Shown here in pieces: positions 9,845 to 18,864 of a stretch of 64,000 nucleotides of DNA (position 1 is its first letter; each line of letters opens with the position of its first letter). Position numbers and translations under genes: made by a program. This DNA comes from an uncultured Verrucomicrobiota bacterium (GTDB lineage Bacteria; Verrucomicrobiota; Kiritimatiellia; RFP12; UBA1067). The stretch lies in the NCBI GenBank assembly GCA_947305585.1, contig CAMZDY010000001.1, positions 1-64,000 on the forward strand. Reading direction: 5' to 3'. The notes under the pieces were generated by a model. The model was given only the letters and a program-made list of their open reading frames with translations. It ran no database searches and was not told where the DNA came from.

Positions 9845-10648
9845 TTAATTCTGCACCTGCTCGTTCAGCCACGCCTGCCGCTCTTCTTCCGTCATCCGGT
9901 TCCACTGCTGCAGCGACATGCCCTGGTATTTCCCGGCCAGAATCTTGTTCACGATGTCCTGCCGCGTCTTCGCGTTGGCCACCTCCGCACGCTGCCGGGC
10001 CGCTTCCTTGGCCGCCGCCACCTGCGCCGCACCCGCTTCCTTGGCCACCGCCACCTGCGCCGTGCCCGTTTCCTTGGCCACCTTGACCGACGCGTCGCCG
10101 CGCTCGCCCTCGGCGTTCACCTGGCTTCCGGCCACGTAGTTCCCTTTCTCGTCGAAGTAGCCGAACTGCGCCCGGTTCTTCTCGCGTTCCGCCTCCTGGC
10201 CCGCCATCGCGAGCTCCTTCTGCGTAAGCAGTCCCGCCGACTGCTGCCGCTCCTGGCTCTCCAGTTCCAGCTTCGTCTTTTCGAGCGCGCTCTGGTTATT
10301 GTCCCTGGCGATCTGCAGATCCCACACTGCACGGTTGTTCGCCTCCGCCGCAGCTTTTCCCTGCTCGCGCATGCCGACCGTCTTCTCCTGCTGTATCGCA
10401 AGCTCCCCTGCGTTCTTCTCCTGCAGCATGGCGAGCTCATGCGCCTGTAGCGCCGTTTCCCGACCGGTCAGTCCCTGCTGGTGCTGCCAGTTCGTCACGG
10501 CCGCGCGCTCCTGTCGGCTCACCGCGCCGGGGTTCGACTCGATGAAATGGGTCCTCCCCTCCATAAATCGCTGGTGCGCCGCCTGGCGCTCCTCCGCCAG
10601 CCGCTGGTTCCGCAGGTTCTGAAGTTCTCGCGCGCTTATGTATGCCAT
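9845..10648 (-). CDS. coiled-coil internal virion protein
   Basis: 267 residues, strongly helical, rich in Ala, Gln, Glu and Lys, with short repeats in the last third (KEAGAAQVAVAKE-like units). There is no signal peptide or membrane segment. AAGGAG lies 8 nt upstream of the ATG. It is the first gene behind the second late promoter and directly precedes the 3203-residue polyvalent protein, as small core proteins precede large ejected proteins in podophages. A role as internal core or ejection protein is inferred from position and composition; no family was recognised. Confidence 0.7.
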   Translation of the reverse strand: MAYISARELQNLRNQRLAEERQAAHQRFMEGRTHFIESNPGAVSRQERAAVTNWQHQQGLTGRETALQAHELAMLQEKNAGELAIQQEKTVGMREQGKAAAEANNRAVWDLQIARDNNQSALEKTKLELESQERQQSAGLLTQKELAMAGQEAEREKNRAQFGYFDEKGNYVAGSQVNAEGERGDASVKVAKETGTAQVAVAKEAGAAQVAAAKEAARQRAEVANAKTRQDIVNKILAGKYQGMSLQQWNRMTEEERQAWLNEQVQN

Positions 10649-10673
10649 GATATTTTCTCCTTGTTTTGCCTTT

Positions 10674-10745
10674 ATTATATCATTTCCTGCCGTACCACGG
10701 GAAGATTTCCCTTAAGATGATCGCGTTTTCCTGTCTATTTAGACA
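10674..10745 (-). promoter_or_regulatory. late promoter, copy 2 (before the ejection-protein genes)
   Basis: On the minus strand a TATAAT (10674-10679) is preceded by GGCAGGAAATGA, with no convincing -35. A GGGAA-N3-TTCCC inverted repeat is centred at 10705, and TGTCTATTTAGACA lies at 10732-10745. The same three elements occur at the same distances before the scaffold gene (27898-27970), which suggests an activator-dependent phage late promoter. Confidence 0.65.
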
Positions 10746-10797
10746 ACTTCCCGCGCCGTCGCGCCCGCCGGTCGCCCGCCCGCGCACCCCCGCGCGG

Positions 10798-13362
10798 TCA
10801 GTCGCTCCCGGTGACTGTAAGATCGAACTCCGGCCGGATGACGAGGAGATGTTGCATGTCCGCCCGACCCTCGACCTGCTTGCCGTAATACGCATTCCGC
10901 TGGAAACTGACACGTCCGCTGTCGCCGTTGTATCCCAGGATATCGTCGAAAAAGCCCATCGCCAGCACTACCGGGTCGTCCCGGCAAATATTTCCCCCGA
11001 CATAGAGCTCGCCATCGTAGAGCTCCAAATATCCGCCGGGCACCGGCAACGAGGTGTTGTGCGGTCGCGCAGGCTTAATGAGGATGCCATTGCTCGCCGC
11101 AACCGTCAAATCCTTATCGGCCTCCGCAAACATAGCTCCGCCAGAATCCCTCAATACGCCGGACGAGCTGAAAAGCGTCATTTCGCCCGTGGAATAGTCA
11201 AACACATAATCATACGTATATGAGTAATAATAATCGTACTCAAGCCACGTACGATCCCCCCATACGCCAACCCCATCAGGATCGTGAATAAGGTCCCCGT
11301 CTACATCTAAATATATTGTTATCGTAGATCCGCTGCCATAACGAGCCTGGCCGCCCACCGTGAAATGATCTCCGTCTCTAGTGTAGATGTCGCTTGAAGA
11401 AAAGACGAGGTTGGTGGGCGCATCGTAGTTTATAACCAATGATACCGGCGCTCCGTCGATATTGAAACTGACCATCCAGCCGTTGGTTACCGTTTCGGTG
11501 ACATTCGACACGGAACTGACGAAATCGTAATCGAATCCCAGCAGCAAAAGCTCGGTATGGTCGGCGGCCTTCCACCCCTTCTTTACTTCCGCTTTCATGT
11601 TATCCAGCACCGAATACGGATCGCCGGGATTGAATCCGTAGATCCGCTGCATAATGTCGCCGCCCCAGTCGTTGACCAGTTTCCAGTTATGGTCGATCGA
11701 ATCGCTGAGACGGTCCCAAGCGTCGCTCCGCGCCGCTTTGCTGACCCCGTCATTCTTCGCCCGGTAGTACGCATTGGAAACTCCCCAGTCCGCCCCGGCG
11801 AGCTCGTTGGTCCATGCTGCGGTTGTGCCCGACGGCGTTTCGTCCTCGATCGTATAGCTCCACGCCATCAACGAACAGAGGTTCAGCTCGGCCTTAACGC
11901 TCGACGCCGGGAGAAAGGTAGGCTCGCTCCGCCACCACTTATTCGGCCGGTAGCTGGTGCGACCGAAATTGTAGCTCTTGACGACATCTGCCCGACCGGT
12001 GACGGTCAGCGTTTCCAGAAATTCGGTTTTGGCATAGAGGGTGTCGATCTTGTGGGTGATGTTGTTCGCATCCCAAAGCGTCACCTCCACTAGATTCGAT
12101 CCCTCAAGGATCCACTCCATGCTATACTCCACCAAACTGCAATTCCCCATCTTGGCGATGAGTTCCTGCCGGTCCACCGTCACCTCCGGCCGGGCGCTGA
12201 ATAGTGCCGTGCCGCCGGTGGTGGTGCAGGCTACGCTAGACACCGAAAAGGCCGGATTGTCGATAATGGAGCTGGACGCGCTGGAGGTGACATCGTTGGT
12301 GTGGGAGTTGGTCCATTTGAGGTCGTTGTTGTACGTAAGCTCGAGTATGGTTGAGCCAGGACCCGAGTAAGGACTCACCGTCCACGTGACCGCATTGGTG
12401 GAATGGCAGTTGAACACGGCCGTGCGGGTATGGTGGGCCTGATTCCAATTCCAGGATTGCGGAGCCCAAAGGGGACTGCCGTCGATGTCGGTAGTCTGCA
12501 CCAGCACGTCGAGCGGTGCCAAAAACTGCCGGTATGCTGCAATCAGGTTTTCGTCCAGCCGCTTGGATCCGCGCAGTTGCGCAAGCCCCGCCGCCTCCCA
12601 GTCCACCGGGACGTGATATTTGATCCGCAGGAGATCGACGTACGGCACAAGCATCTCGTGCGCCGATTCGGAGTAGTTTCTGCCGTAGCGGAAATAACTC
12701 TGCCAGTTGCCCACCGCCACCCCGCTCGCCAGCGAACTGAGGCGGGTATAGTATGCGGACGGCGGCATGGCATAGGCCGGATTCAATCCGCGTGTCCGGA
12801 CTACGCCATGTGAGTCGATCGGCAGCATGCGCGGCTCTACCAGCGTTCTGTCCCACTGGACGGCTAAAGTATGGTTGAACGTCTTCGTCAAATCGTCCGT
12901 CCAGTTGAACTCCGGGAAATACAAATATTCGGACGTGAGCGACGACGCCCAGAACGTGGCATCCTCCGCTACGTGCCCCCGGCTTGAGCTGGTGCATTTG
13001 AGATCTAGAAGCGTATCGAACTGCGGGAGGCCATCTAGCGGCGATGGTCTCCTTAGCCGCCAATTCTCCCGCTTGCGGCCGGACGGCGTCGAGCGGAAGG
13101 TGCCGGAGAGACTGGCATTGGTCTTGACGAAGGAATTGTCGTTGCCGTATGCGCTCGATACGTACATGCGGTCGATCGCCCCGTCGCACCACGCCGCCAT
13201 GCTCCAAAGCGCGCCCGCGTCGAGCCTATGCCACACGTTGGCCTCGCCGCCGTAATTGTAGCGGGTGGCGTCCTGCGGCTGGATGTAGCCCATATACCAT
13301 TTGTCTGCCCCGCCGGGCGAAATGGATATAAGGGCCAATAGTATAGCGCCGAGCATCATCAT
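10798..13362 (-). CDS. large structural protein with signal-like N-terminus, 854 aa
   Basis: The protein starts MMMLGAILLALISIS followed by GGADKWYMG, which looks like a signal peptide or a short membrane anchor. The rest is rich in Ser, Thr, Tyr and Trp, has almost no long helical repeats, and looks beta-structured; a Tyr-rich stretch (WLEYDYYYSYTYDYVF) sits near residue 700. A GAGGG site precedes the start. It lies between the tail/adaptor genes and the ejection genes, so a tail or receptor-interacting structural protein is likely. No family was recognised, and the signal-like start would be odd for a virion protein. Confidence 0.6.
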   Translation of the reverse strand: MMMLGAILLALISISPGGADKWYMGYIQPQDATRYNYGGEANVWHRLDAGALWSMAAWCDGAIDRMYVSSAYGNDNSFVKTNASLSGTFRSTPSGRKRENWRLRRPSPLDGLPQFDTLLDLKCTSSSRGHVAEDATFWASSLTSEYLYFPEFNWTDDLTKTFNHTLAVQWDRTLVEPRMLPIDSHGVVRTRGLNPAYAMPPSAYYTRLSSLASGVAVGNWQSYFRYGRNYSESAHEMLVPYVDLLRIKYHVPVDWEAAGLAQLRGSKRLDENLIAAYRQFLAPLDVLVQTTDIDGSPLWAPQSWNWNQAHHTRTAVFNCHSTNAVTWTVSPYSGPGSTILELTYNNDLKWTNSHTNDVTSSASSSIIDNPAFSVSSVACTTTGGTALFSARPEVTVDRQELIAKMGNCSLVEYSMEWILEGSNLVEVTLWDANNITHKIDTLYAKTEFLETLTVTGRADVVKSYNFGRTSYRPNKWWRSEPTFLPASSVKAELNLCSLMAWSYTIEDETPSGTTAAWTNELAGADWGVSNAYYRAKNDGVSKAARSDAWDRLSDSIDHNWKLVNDWGGDIMQRIYGFNPGDPYSVLDNMKAEVKKGWKAADHTELLLLGFDYDFVSSVSNVTETVTNGWMVSFNIDGAPVSLVINYDAPTNLVFSSSDIYTRDGDHFTVGGQARYGSGSTITIYLDVDGDLIHDPDGVGVWGDRTWLEYDYYYSYTYDYVFDYSTGEMTLFSSSGVLRDSGGAMFAEADKDLTVAASNGILIKPARPHNTSLPVPGGYLELYDGELYVGGNICRDDPVVLAMGFFDDILGYNGDSGRVSFQRNAYYGKQVEGRADMQHLLVIRPEFDLTVTGSD

Positions 13363-13365
13363 GAC

Positions 13366-13905
13366 TCATCCCTCGAACATTTCGATCTGCGGCATTGTAC
13401 GCATATCCAGCGAGACGGACGCCGCCCCGTCCGCCACCGCAAAGCGGAAAAGCGGTTTGTAATAGTACGAGCCCACGTTGCTCGCCACGGCGCTGATGAA
13501 CGCCTGCATGCTGGCGAAACCCACCAGTGCCGAATTGAAACTGCCGATATCGATCTGAATCGCCGCCACACTGCCGTTCGCTACTGTGAGCGGATTGATG
13601 CTCTCGGTGGTGGCTGCATGCAAAATGCCGCCGATCGAAAAATACGTATCGCTGAAGGTGACGGTGGTGCCGTCGAAGTGCGGCTCGAAGCATCCGGGGA
13701 GTCCACCCCCTCCGCCGCCTCCGCCGCCTCCGCCGCCGATCGCATCGAGTCCTCCCCCGACCATGTTTTCCAGGTCGTCCAGCTTCGCCAGAATCTCGTC
13801 CAGCTTGACTCGGACGGTAGTGTCTTCCGCGTTTGAAGACTGTTGCATGGCGCTGAGCACCATGCTCCGGATCTCGATTAGCAATTGCGCCCTGTCTTCG
13901 CTCAT
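13366..13905 (-). CDS. phage protein with poly-Gly linker
   Basis: 179 residues from the ATG that follows the stop of the upstream gene at 13910; a longer reading upstream would overlap that gene. The N-terminal third is a helical, probably coiled-coil segment (EDRAQLLIEIRSMVLSAM, then LDEILAKLDDLENM). A run of twelve glycines follows, and then a beta-type C-terminal domain ending IEMFEG. The layout of trimerising helix, flexible linker and globular head is typical of small phage fibre or decoration proteins. It ends 3 nt before the 854-residue gene. Function inferred only from architecture and position. Confidence 0.65.
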   Translation of the reverse strand: MSEDRAQLLIEIRSMVLSAMQQSSNAEDTTVRVKLDEILAKLDDLENMVGGGLDAIGGGGGGGGGGGGLPGCFEPHFDGTTVTFSDTYFSIGGILHAATTESINPLTVANGSVAAIQIDIGSFNSALVGFASMQAFISAVASNVGSYYYKPLFRFAVADGAASVSLDMRTMPQIEMFEG

Positions 13906-13909
13906 GTCG

Positions 13910-15796
13910 TCACTCGCCTTCGTCGATGTCCGAGGCGGCCACTTCCTGTACCGCCGTCGCATACGTCCGCGACGGCAGATGCAGGCCCGGCACGAACACC
14001 TGGTTCGCCTTGGCGCTCGCTTCGCTCCCCTCGTTGCCGTTGCCCCAATACGCGCGCGTGGATACGATCATCTGCTTCCACGTGCTCGTTTCCGGATCCC
14101 ACATCTTCATCCGGATCGTTCCGCCCACCGATCCGCCGCCATTGTTGTTGCCGCCGTCGTTGAGACTCCACTGCTTCAGATCCTTGTAGGTTATCGTGCC
14201 GCCGTACAACCCGAACTGGTCGATACTGGCGGAGATGTGATAATTGTGGTTGCCGCCCAAACTCGGCACGCTCGGCAGATGCAAGAAAATCCTCAGTCCG
14301 TTTTCGTACGTATATTTGCCCCGCACCAGCTTCTCTTCGCTCGTCCACGTAATCCAGCCGCTGTCGCACGGGCGCGGCATCCGCTCCACGATCCGCGTAG
14401 TCTGGCTGCCGTGGTTGTTCGGCGAGGCGCTGGCATCCCCCTGCTGCGCCTCCGGCTGCGCGGTGTCGTTGATTGTAACCTTCTCGGTCGTTATCAGCGT
14501 AGGTAGCTTGCTGACCGCCGTCACCGTCCGCTTTTTGTGCAGCACCCGCCGCTTGTGCACCGAGAAACTGCCCATCTCGTTCGGTTGGGCGCTCACTTCC
14601 TCCGTCACGTTGACTTCCGGATTCGCCGCTGGCACCTGGGGCTGGTTGATGCCGATCTCCACGATCGTCTGCTCGTCCGTACTGCCGCCGCTCAACGGCC
14701 CGGTCGTGGCCGGTTGATGCTCGATCGTCGTCTCTTCCTTGTCGAACCCGCCCAGCTCGTTCGGCCGCACGCTTACGCGCCGCTCCCGGTTGACCTGCGC
14801 CGCGCCCGCGCTGGACGACGGCTTAGTGCGATGTGCCGTCAGTCGCCCGGACGTACTTACGTGCTTCTGCACCTGTTCCGTCTCCACGATCGTCGCGTCC
14901 TTCGGCGTGGGCACTCTCCGCGTGTTGTTGTAGCGTTTACCCTCCGTCTTTTCCGACCGCCGCGTCTCGCCGTTCGCGAGATTGTCGCCGTTTACCGTAA
15001 ATTGCTGGTTGCGGTCGATCGTCGTCTCGATCGTTCCCCTCGGGTCGCCATGGTATTCCTTCGTCGCGCCCTGCGAGGCGAGTTCCGTGCGCTTGCGGTT
15101 GATGACGTCGCTCGTGCAATCGGGATTCTTGCGCACCTCGCGCATCGTGATTACGCCATCCGCCGCACCCGCCTGGCTGCCGGTGGCGGCCACGGCCGAC
15201 TCTTTGACGCCCAGGTGCTGCTCCTCCTGCTCGCGCTCGAACTCCGTCTCCGCTTTGGTGTACTCCGCCACGTCCTGCTGCACCGTCTCGCGACGCTCGA
15301 TCACGCAGGCGAAAAGTCCCGTCTCCCGGTCGCGCGTCACGCCCTGCATGGTGTAGTTTACGCCGCTCGAACTCTCCGGCAGTGTCGGTAGCGCCTCCAC
15401 GTCCCAGTAGAACGTATGCGTCACCAGATATTTGCACCCGTTCTCCACCGTATACGGCCCGTCCGCGTCGTTCTCGCCGTGGCGCGGCCTCAGCGCCAGG
15501 TAGATCCTTACCTTCGTCGATTCCGTCCCGGCCCACTTGTCGCCGGGGTTCGTCTGCCACCACACGTCCAGCACCTTCATCGCGGCCGGAAACTCCTGCA
15601 GCTTCCCGCATACGTTCAGGCTCGCCAGGCTCCCGAGCCCCAACAGATACTCGCGCACCAGCCGGATTTCGTCCGGCTGCATGCTCGCGCCCTCTGTGAA
15701 GTAGAGCGTCCGGTACCGGTGGATTTCGCCCGGCTGCCAGAAGAATCCTTTTACGATCGTCTCCGCTTTCGCCTGCTCCGCCTCGGAAAGTGCCAT
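13910..15796 (-). CDS. tail/adaptor structural protein with degenerate repeats, 628 aa
   Basis: The start MALSEAEQ is preceded by AAGGAG at about 9 nt; an in-frame extension upstream would overlap the neighbouring gene. The N-terminal 170 residues look globular (Trp/Tyr-rich, WYWDVE-like). The middle holds several degenerate units built around 'R..PNE.G.F', for example SVRPNELGGFDKEETTIEH and SAQPNEMGSFSVHKRRV, separated by Thr/Pro-rich linkers. The C-terminal 130 residues, from about residue 500 (DSGWITWTSEEK), look beta-rich. The unit structure suggests a fibrous tail component. No family was recognised. It sits in the tail gene block directly after the 288-residue gene. Confidence 0.65.
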   Translation of the reverse strand: MALSEAEQAKAETIVKGFFWQPGEIHRYRTLYFTEGASMQPDEIRLVREYLLGLGSLASLNVCGKLQEFPAAMKVLDVWWQTNPGDKWAGTESTKVRIYLALRPRHGENDADGPYTVENGCKYLVTHTFYWDVEALPTLPESSSGVNYTMQGVTRDRETGLFACVIERRETVQQDVAEYTKAETEFEREQEEQHLGVKESAVAATGSQAGAADGVITMREVRKNPDCTSDVINRKRTELASQGATKEYHGDPRGTIETTIDRNQQFTVNGDNLANGETRRSEKTEGKRYNNTRRVPTPKDATIVETEQVQKHVSTSGRLTAHRTKPSSSAGAAQVNRERRVSVRPNELGGFDKEETTIEHQPATTGPLSGGSTDEQTIVEIGINQPQVPAANPEVNVTEEVSAQPNEMGSFSVHKRRVLHKKRTVTAVSKLPTLITTEKVTINDTAQPEAQQGDASASPNNHGSQTTRIVERMPRPCDSGWITWTSEEKLVRGKYTYENGLRIFLHLPSVPSLGGNHNYHISASIDQFGLYGGTITYKDLKQWSLNDGGNNNGGGSVGGTIRMKMWDPETSTWKQMIVSTRAYWGNGNEGSEASAKANQVFVPGLHLPSRTYATAVQEVAASDIDEGE

Positions 15797-15809
15797 CGCC
15801 TGTGTCTCC

Positions 15810-16676
15810 TTAAATGAATCTTCCCCGTCCGCGTTCGCGCCCCTCGCGCACACCCTCGTGATACCTCGCCTGCAGATCCTCGAACTCGCTGTCGGCCCGG
15901 GCCCGCGTCGCGAACTTGCCCTGGTCCTCCGTCATGAGGTCGCTCGCGATGAGTCGCGCCAGATACATCGTAAACACGCTCGCGATCCTCACCGGCTGCC
16001 AGTCCGTTTCGCTTCCGGCCGCCCCCGGCTCCGAGGTCGTATTGTCGTGGAGGCACTGGTACACTTCCTTCGTGTCCGCCACATACCGCGTGTCGCCCGC
16101 GTTGCATACTTCGTTCTCGCCCCGGCTCGTGAACGAAACCGTCGGATACTCCGGCACGAACATGCAGAATACGCCCTCGTATGGCGCGCCCTCCAGCTCG
16201 ATTCCCAGCTCCGACAGGCTCGTCACTTTGACCGGCTCCGGATGCGCCGCATACTTCGGGTCCATCTGGAACGCGAAATGGTCGAGGTCCACCCCGCCCG
16301 GGTCGATCACCGTGTTTTCCCACGGCTGCTCGAACGCGATGAACTTGGCCAGCTCCTCCGGCTTGAGCTTGCGCCAGCATTCCGCCACGCCCGGCTCGCC
16401 GGTGCCCGTTCCCGCCGTCATCCGCCAATAGAATCCGGCATGCCACACCTCCTGCCCGCGCTCGTAGGCGAGGTTCAGGTCCCAGTCCGGACGGTACCGC
16501 CTGAACTCGATCCGGCGCATCATCGGAAACTTTTCCGCCGCCAGGCGACGGATCCCCTCCATCAGCGCAAAGCCGCCCGTCACCTTCCAGCTTTCGGGCA
16601 CGCCGAGCGCCGATACGTCCCGGCCCGCCAGCCTCCCGGCGAGCTCCAGTATCTCTCCCAGTTTAACTTCGCGCAT
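15810..16676 (-). CDS. tail adaptor-type phage protein, 288 aa
   Basis: The N-terminus (VKLGEILELAGRLAGRDVSALG) reads as a helical connector segment, followed by a Trp/Tyr-rich domain that includes YERGQEVWHAGFYWRMT, resembling the short aromatic carbohydrate-binding module found in some virion proteins. The C-terminal helix is strongly charged (ARADSEFEDLQARYHEG, then Arg-rich). GGGGAATTCC precedes the ATG. Gene order (Tad2-like gene, this gene, 628-residue tail protein) suggests a head-tail adaptor or tail-tube protein, but that is inference from context. Confidence 0.6.
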   Translation of the reverse strand: MREVKLGEILELAGRLAGRDVSALGVPESWKVTGGFALMEGIRRLAAEKFPMMRRIEFRRYRPDWDLNLAYERGQEVWHAGFYWRMTAGTGTGEPGVAECWRKLKPEELAKFIAFEQPWENTVIDPGGVDLDHFAFQMDPKYAAHPEPVKVTSLSELGIELEGAPYEGVFCMFVPEYPTVSFTSRGENEVCNAGDTRYVADTKEVYQCLHDNTTSEPGAAGSETDWQPVRIASVFTMYLARLIASDLMTEDQGKFATRARADSEFEDLQARYHEGVREGRERGRGRFI

Positions 16677-16694
16677 GATGGAATTCCCCTTTCT

Positions 16695-16991
16695 TTACCA
16701 GGTGCCGCTTCCGGCCCGCGCCGCCTCGAACGACGCGGCCGAACCCACCAGCCAGTCGTCCGCCAGCAAGGACGCCTGCAGTTCCGCGTCGAGCCCGAGC
16801 GGCGATCCCGGCGCGCTCCAGGTCGAGCCGTTGAACGTGTAGACGCTGCTCGTTCCGTCGCGTTTCACCCAGGTAAGCGTGTACGCGCCCGTCGCCGGGT
16901 TCGTCACGTCCTTCTTGATATACCCACCCCAGCTCGCGCGTTTCGCGGCCTGGCCGTCTTCCAGGTATTTGAGTACGTTGCCGATTTCCAT
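16695..16991 (-). CDS. DUF2829/Tad2-like small protein
   Basis: 98 residues with the hallmarks of the DUF2829 family: the N-terminal 'IGNVLKYLEDGQAAKRASWGG' (a helix followed by a Lys/Arg-x-x-Trp-x-Gly turn) and the C-terminal 'LLADDWLVG'. Some members of this family (Tad2) sequester the signalling nucleotide of the Thoeris defence system, while others are of unknown role. AAGGAGG lies 6 nt before the ATG. It sits between structural genes, so it would be expressed late or may be virion-associated. An anti-Thoeris role is a hypothesis; family membership is judged by motif only. Confidence 0.5.
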   Translation of the reverse strand: MEIGNVLKYLEDGQAAKRASWGGYIKKDVTNPATGAYTLTWVKRDGTSSVYTFNGSTWSAPGSPLGLDAELQASLLADDWLVGSAASFEAARAGSGTW

Positions 16992-17013
16992 TGTTTGCCT
17001 CCTTGTCTTTGGC

Positions 17014-17754
17014 TTATCGCACCATCACCAGGATGGTCAGCGCTTTCATGTCGTCGTCCCCGCCCGCGTAGGTGAGCGTGTCGCCCGCCGCGAGGTAGTA
17101 CGGAAGACTCGAATCGTTGTCCTTGGGCGCGTAATGCCCCACGCTCGACGCCGAGAGCGTCACCGTGCAAAGATCCGTCGTCTGCGTGCGCGTCTTGCGC
17201 TCCCAGCCCGTGCGCGTATTGACGCTGCCGGAGCAGTAGTTGTCGGTCACGCTCGCCTCTTCGCTCGAATATTCCAGCGCCGCCTCCTCCGGCTCTTCAT
17301 CCGACGTCGCGAGCGTCAGATCGACGAATCCGTCCGCCACCGCCGTGTCGCCGGTGAACGCCTTGACCGTCGTCTTCACGCCCTCCACATACTCGAAGTT
17401 CGTGAGCGTCCAGTGACGCATCAGCGCTTCCGCGCCCTCCGCGAGTTCCGTGTCGTCTTCCCAAGTGAGATCCCAGCAGCCGTTGCGGTAGCCGGTAACG
17501 GTGTCTGCGCCCACGCTGTAGAGCACCGTCCCGTTCGCCAGCGTAAACGTGCCGTCGCTCGTCTTCGTGCCGGTGGCGATCGTGTCGACATACTCGTACA
17601 CGCCGTCGAAGTATTCCAGCGCCTTTTTGAGCTGTACCTTGCCGCCGCTTACCGACGCGCTCGCGTACACCTCGATCTTCTCGATTTCGCCCGCCATCGC
17701 CTGCAGGACCTCCTGCGTCTTCTGCCGGTCGTCCAGCCTCAAGATTTTAATCAT
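17014..17754 (-). CDS. hypothetical structural phage protein, 246 aa
   Basis: The protein begins with a short helix (IKILRLDDRQKTQEVLQAMAGEIEKIEVYA) and continues as a Thr/Asp/Glu-rich beta-type domain with several 'TLANGTV', 'YSVGADTV' and 'DTLTYAGG' stretches. There is no signal or membrane segment. The start overlaps the end of the lipoprotein gene by 8 nt, and that gene's last codons provide an AGGAGG site, so translation is probably coupled. It lies in the tail/lysis block. A minor tail or decoration role is likely; no family recognised. Confidence 0.6.
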   Translation of the reverse strand: MIKILRLDDRQKTQEVLQAMAGEIEKIEVYASASVSGGKVQLKKALEYFDGVYEYVDTIATGTKTSDGTFTLANGTVLYSVGADTVTGYRNGCWDLTWEDDTELAEGAEALMRHWTLTNFEYVEGVKTTVKAFTGDTAVADGFVDLTLATSDEEPEEAALEYSSEEASVTDNYCSGSVNTRTGWERKTRTQTTDLCTVTLSASSVGHYAPKDNDSSLPYYLAAGDTLTYAGGDDDMKALTILVMVR

Positions 17755-18121
17755 TGTTTTCCTCCTGTTGTGCAGTTAAATTCGTTTCGGCTGTCTCTTC
17801 CGTCTCGTCGGCCTCTTCCTCCAGCTCTTCGAGCGTCGGGAGCACCTTGGCCTTGACGGCCATGTTGCTCCGCGTTGTCACGATGCCGAAGTACTCGTTG
17901 GTGGTGGTGCATTTGTACTGCACGTCCACGCGGCAATTCTGCCGCACCCACAGCCGGGCACCTTTTACGTCCTCGTAGAGCTTCACGCCGAGGTTGTCGC
18001 CGGAGTCGCTGACCTCCGGCCAGATCGTGCGCTCGCCCACGATGAGCGACACGCCCGTGTTCTTGCAGCCGCACAAAAGAGAGAGCGCCGCGAGCAGGGC
18101 GAGTATCTGCCAGCGCTGCAT
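17747..18121 (-). CDS. small phage lipoprotein (spanin candidate)
   Basis: 124 residues. Signal peptide WQILALLAALSL followed by the lipobox L-C-G-C with the lipidated Cys at 19. The mature part is small, with charged and Thr-rich stretches and an acidic C-terminus (LEELEEEADETEETAE). Position just after a holin-like and a helical protein gene makes an outer-membrane spanin subunit possible, but lipoproteins of lysogenic-conversion type are not excluded. Starts 2 nt after the upstream stop. Confidence 0.65.
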   Translation of the reverse strand: MQRWQILALLAALSLLCGCKNTGVSLIVGERTIWPEVSDSGDNLGVKLYEDVKGARLWVRQNCRVDVQYKCTTTNEYFGIVTTRSNMAVKAKVLPTLEELEEEADETEETAETNLTAQQEENND

Positions 18122-18122
18122 C

Positions 18123-18461
18123 TTACACCCTCCACTCGCTATACGCCAAGCGGAACGCCTCGGCCACCTTCTGCACCTCCGCCACCGTGAGTTGCAAATC
18201 GTCGAGCGCATCGCAAAGCGCCTTGAACGCCGCCACCGTAGCCGCGTAATCCTCGCGCCACTTGGCGGGACACCACTTCGCGCCTTTCTCCAGCACGGCG
18301 AGAACCTTCTTCGCCGCCGCAAGCGTGGACTGCGCCCGCGCCTTGGTGGAGTCCTTCAGCCCCACCGCGAAGTCGTTGGCGAGGTCTAGGCAGTAGTCCA
18401 ATACCGCCTCCTTGCCGCCAAATACATACTTGAATCCCAGTTTTATCATTGTCCAGTTCAT
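18123..18461 (-). CDS. small helical phage protein, 112 aa
   Basis: All-helical by eye, beginning MNWTMIKLGFKYVFGGKEA; two long amphipathic segments follow (STLAAAKKVLAVLEKG and ALDDLQLTVAEVQKVAEAF). No convincing membrane span. It lies between the XhlA-like protein and the lipoprotein. It could be the inner partner of a two-component spanin, a lysis regulator, or, because a DGR lacking an obvious Avd is a few genes upstream, an Avd-like helical bundle. None of these can be chosen from sequence alone. Confidence 0.6.
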   Translation of the reverse strand: MNWTMIKLGFKYVFGGKEAVLDYCLDLANDFAVGLKDSTKARAQSTLAAAKKVLAVLEKGAKWCPAKWREDYAATVAAFKALCDALDDLQLTVAEVQKVAEAFRLAYSEWRV

Positions 18462-18501
18462 CTTTTTGCTCCTTTTTTGGTTATATGAACAGAAATCTTG
18501 T

Positions 18502-18852
18502 TTATCCCACCCTGCGCTTGCCGCGCTTGAGATTGAACCACATCCACCTGTCTAGCCCGTCATCGTTGGTGACCGCCTCGTTCAGCATCGCATGTGGCAT
18601 GGTCGTGCGCACCGCGTGAAGCCCATCCTTGCCGATTGCACCGTAAATGAGCGCGGCGATGCAGAACGCAAGAAGCGAGGCGAGAATGCCCACCACCACC
18701 TTGTGATGCTTTTGCTCGTTGCGCATCAGCGAGATGAGTTCCTTGGTGTTCTCCACCATCCCCTTGAAGTAGCCGGATAGTTCGCTCGACACCTTCTCAA
18801 GGGCGTTGATGCGCTTGAAGATTTCCGAGTTTATCTCTCCCTGCGTTGCCAT
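18502..18852 (-). CDS. XhlA/holin-like membrane protein, 116 aa
   Basis: An N-terminal coiled coil (residues about 6-45, INSEIFKRINALEKVSSELS) leads into a single strong membrane segment (VVVGILASLLAFCIAALIYGAIG, about 52-74), then a soluble tail of about 40 residues with a basic end. A coiled coil followed by one span resembles haemolysin XhlA of defective phage PBSX, where xkdX and xhlA are also neighbours. It sits 12 nt after the XkdX-type gene. Probable lysis function; the C-terminal extension is longer than usual. Confidence 0.6.
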   Translation of the reverse strand: MATQGEINSEIFKRINALEKVSSELSGYFKGMVENTKELISLMRNEQKHHKVVVGILASLLAFCIAALIYGAIGKDGLHAVRTTMPHAMLNEAVTNDDGLDRWMWFNLKRGKRRVG

Positions 18853-18864
18853 TGCTAGGCTCCC

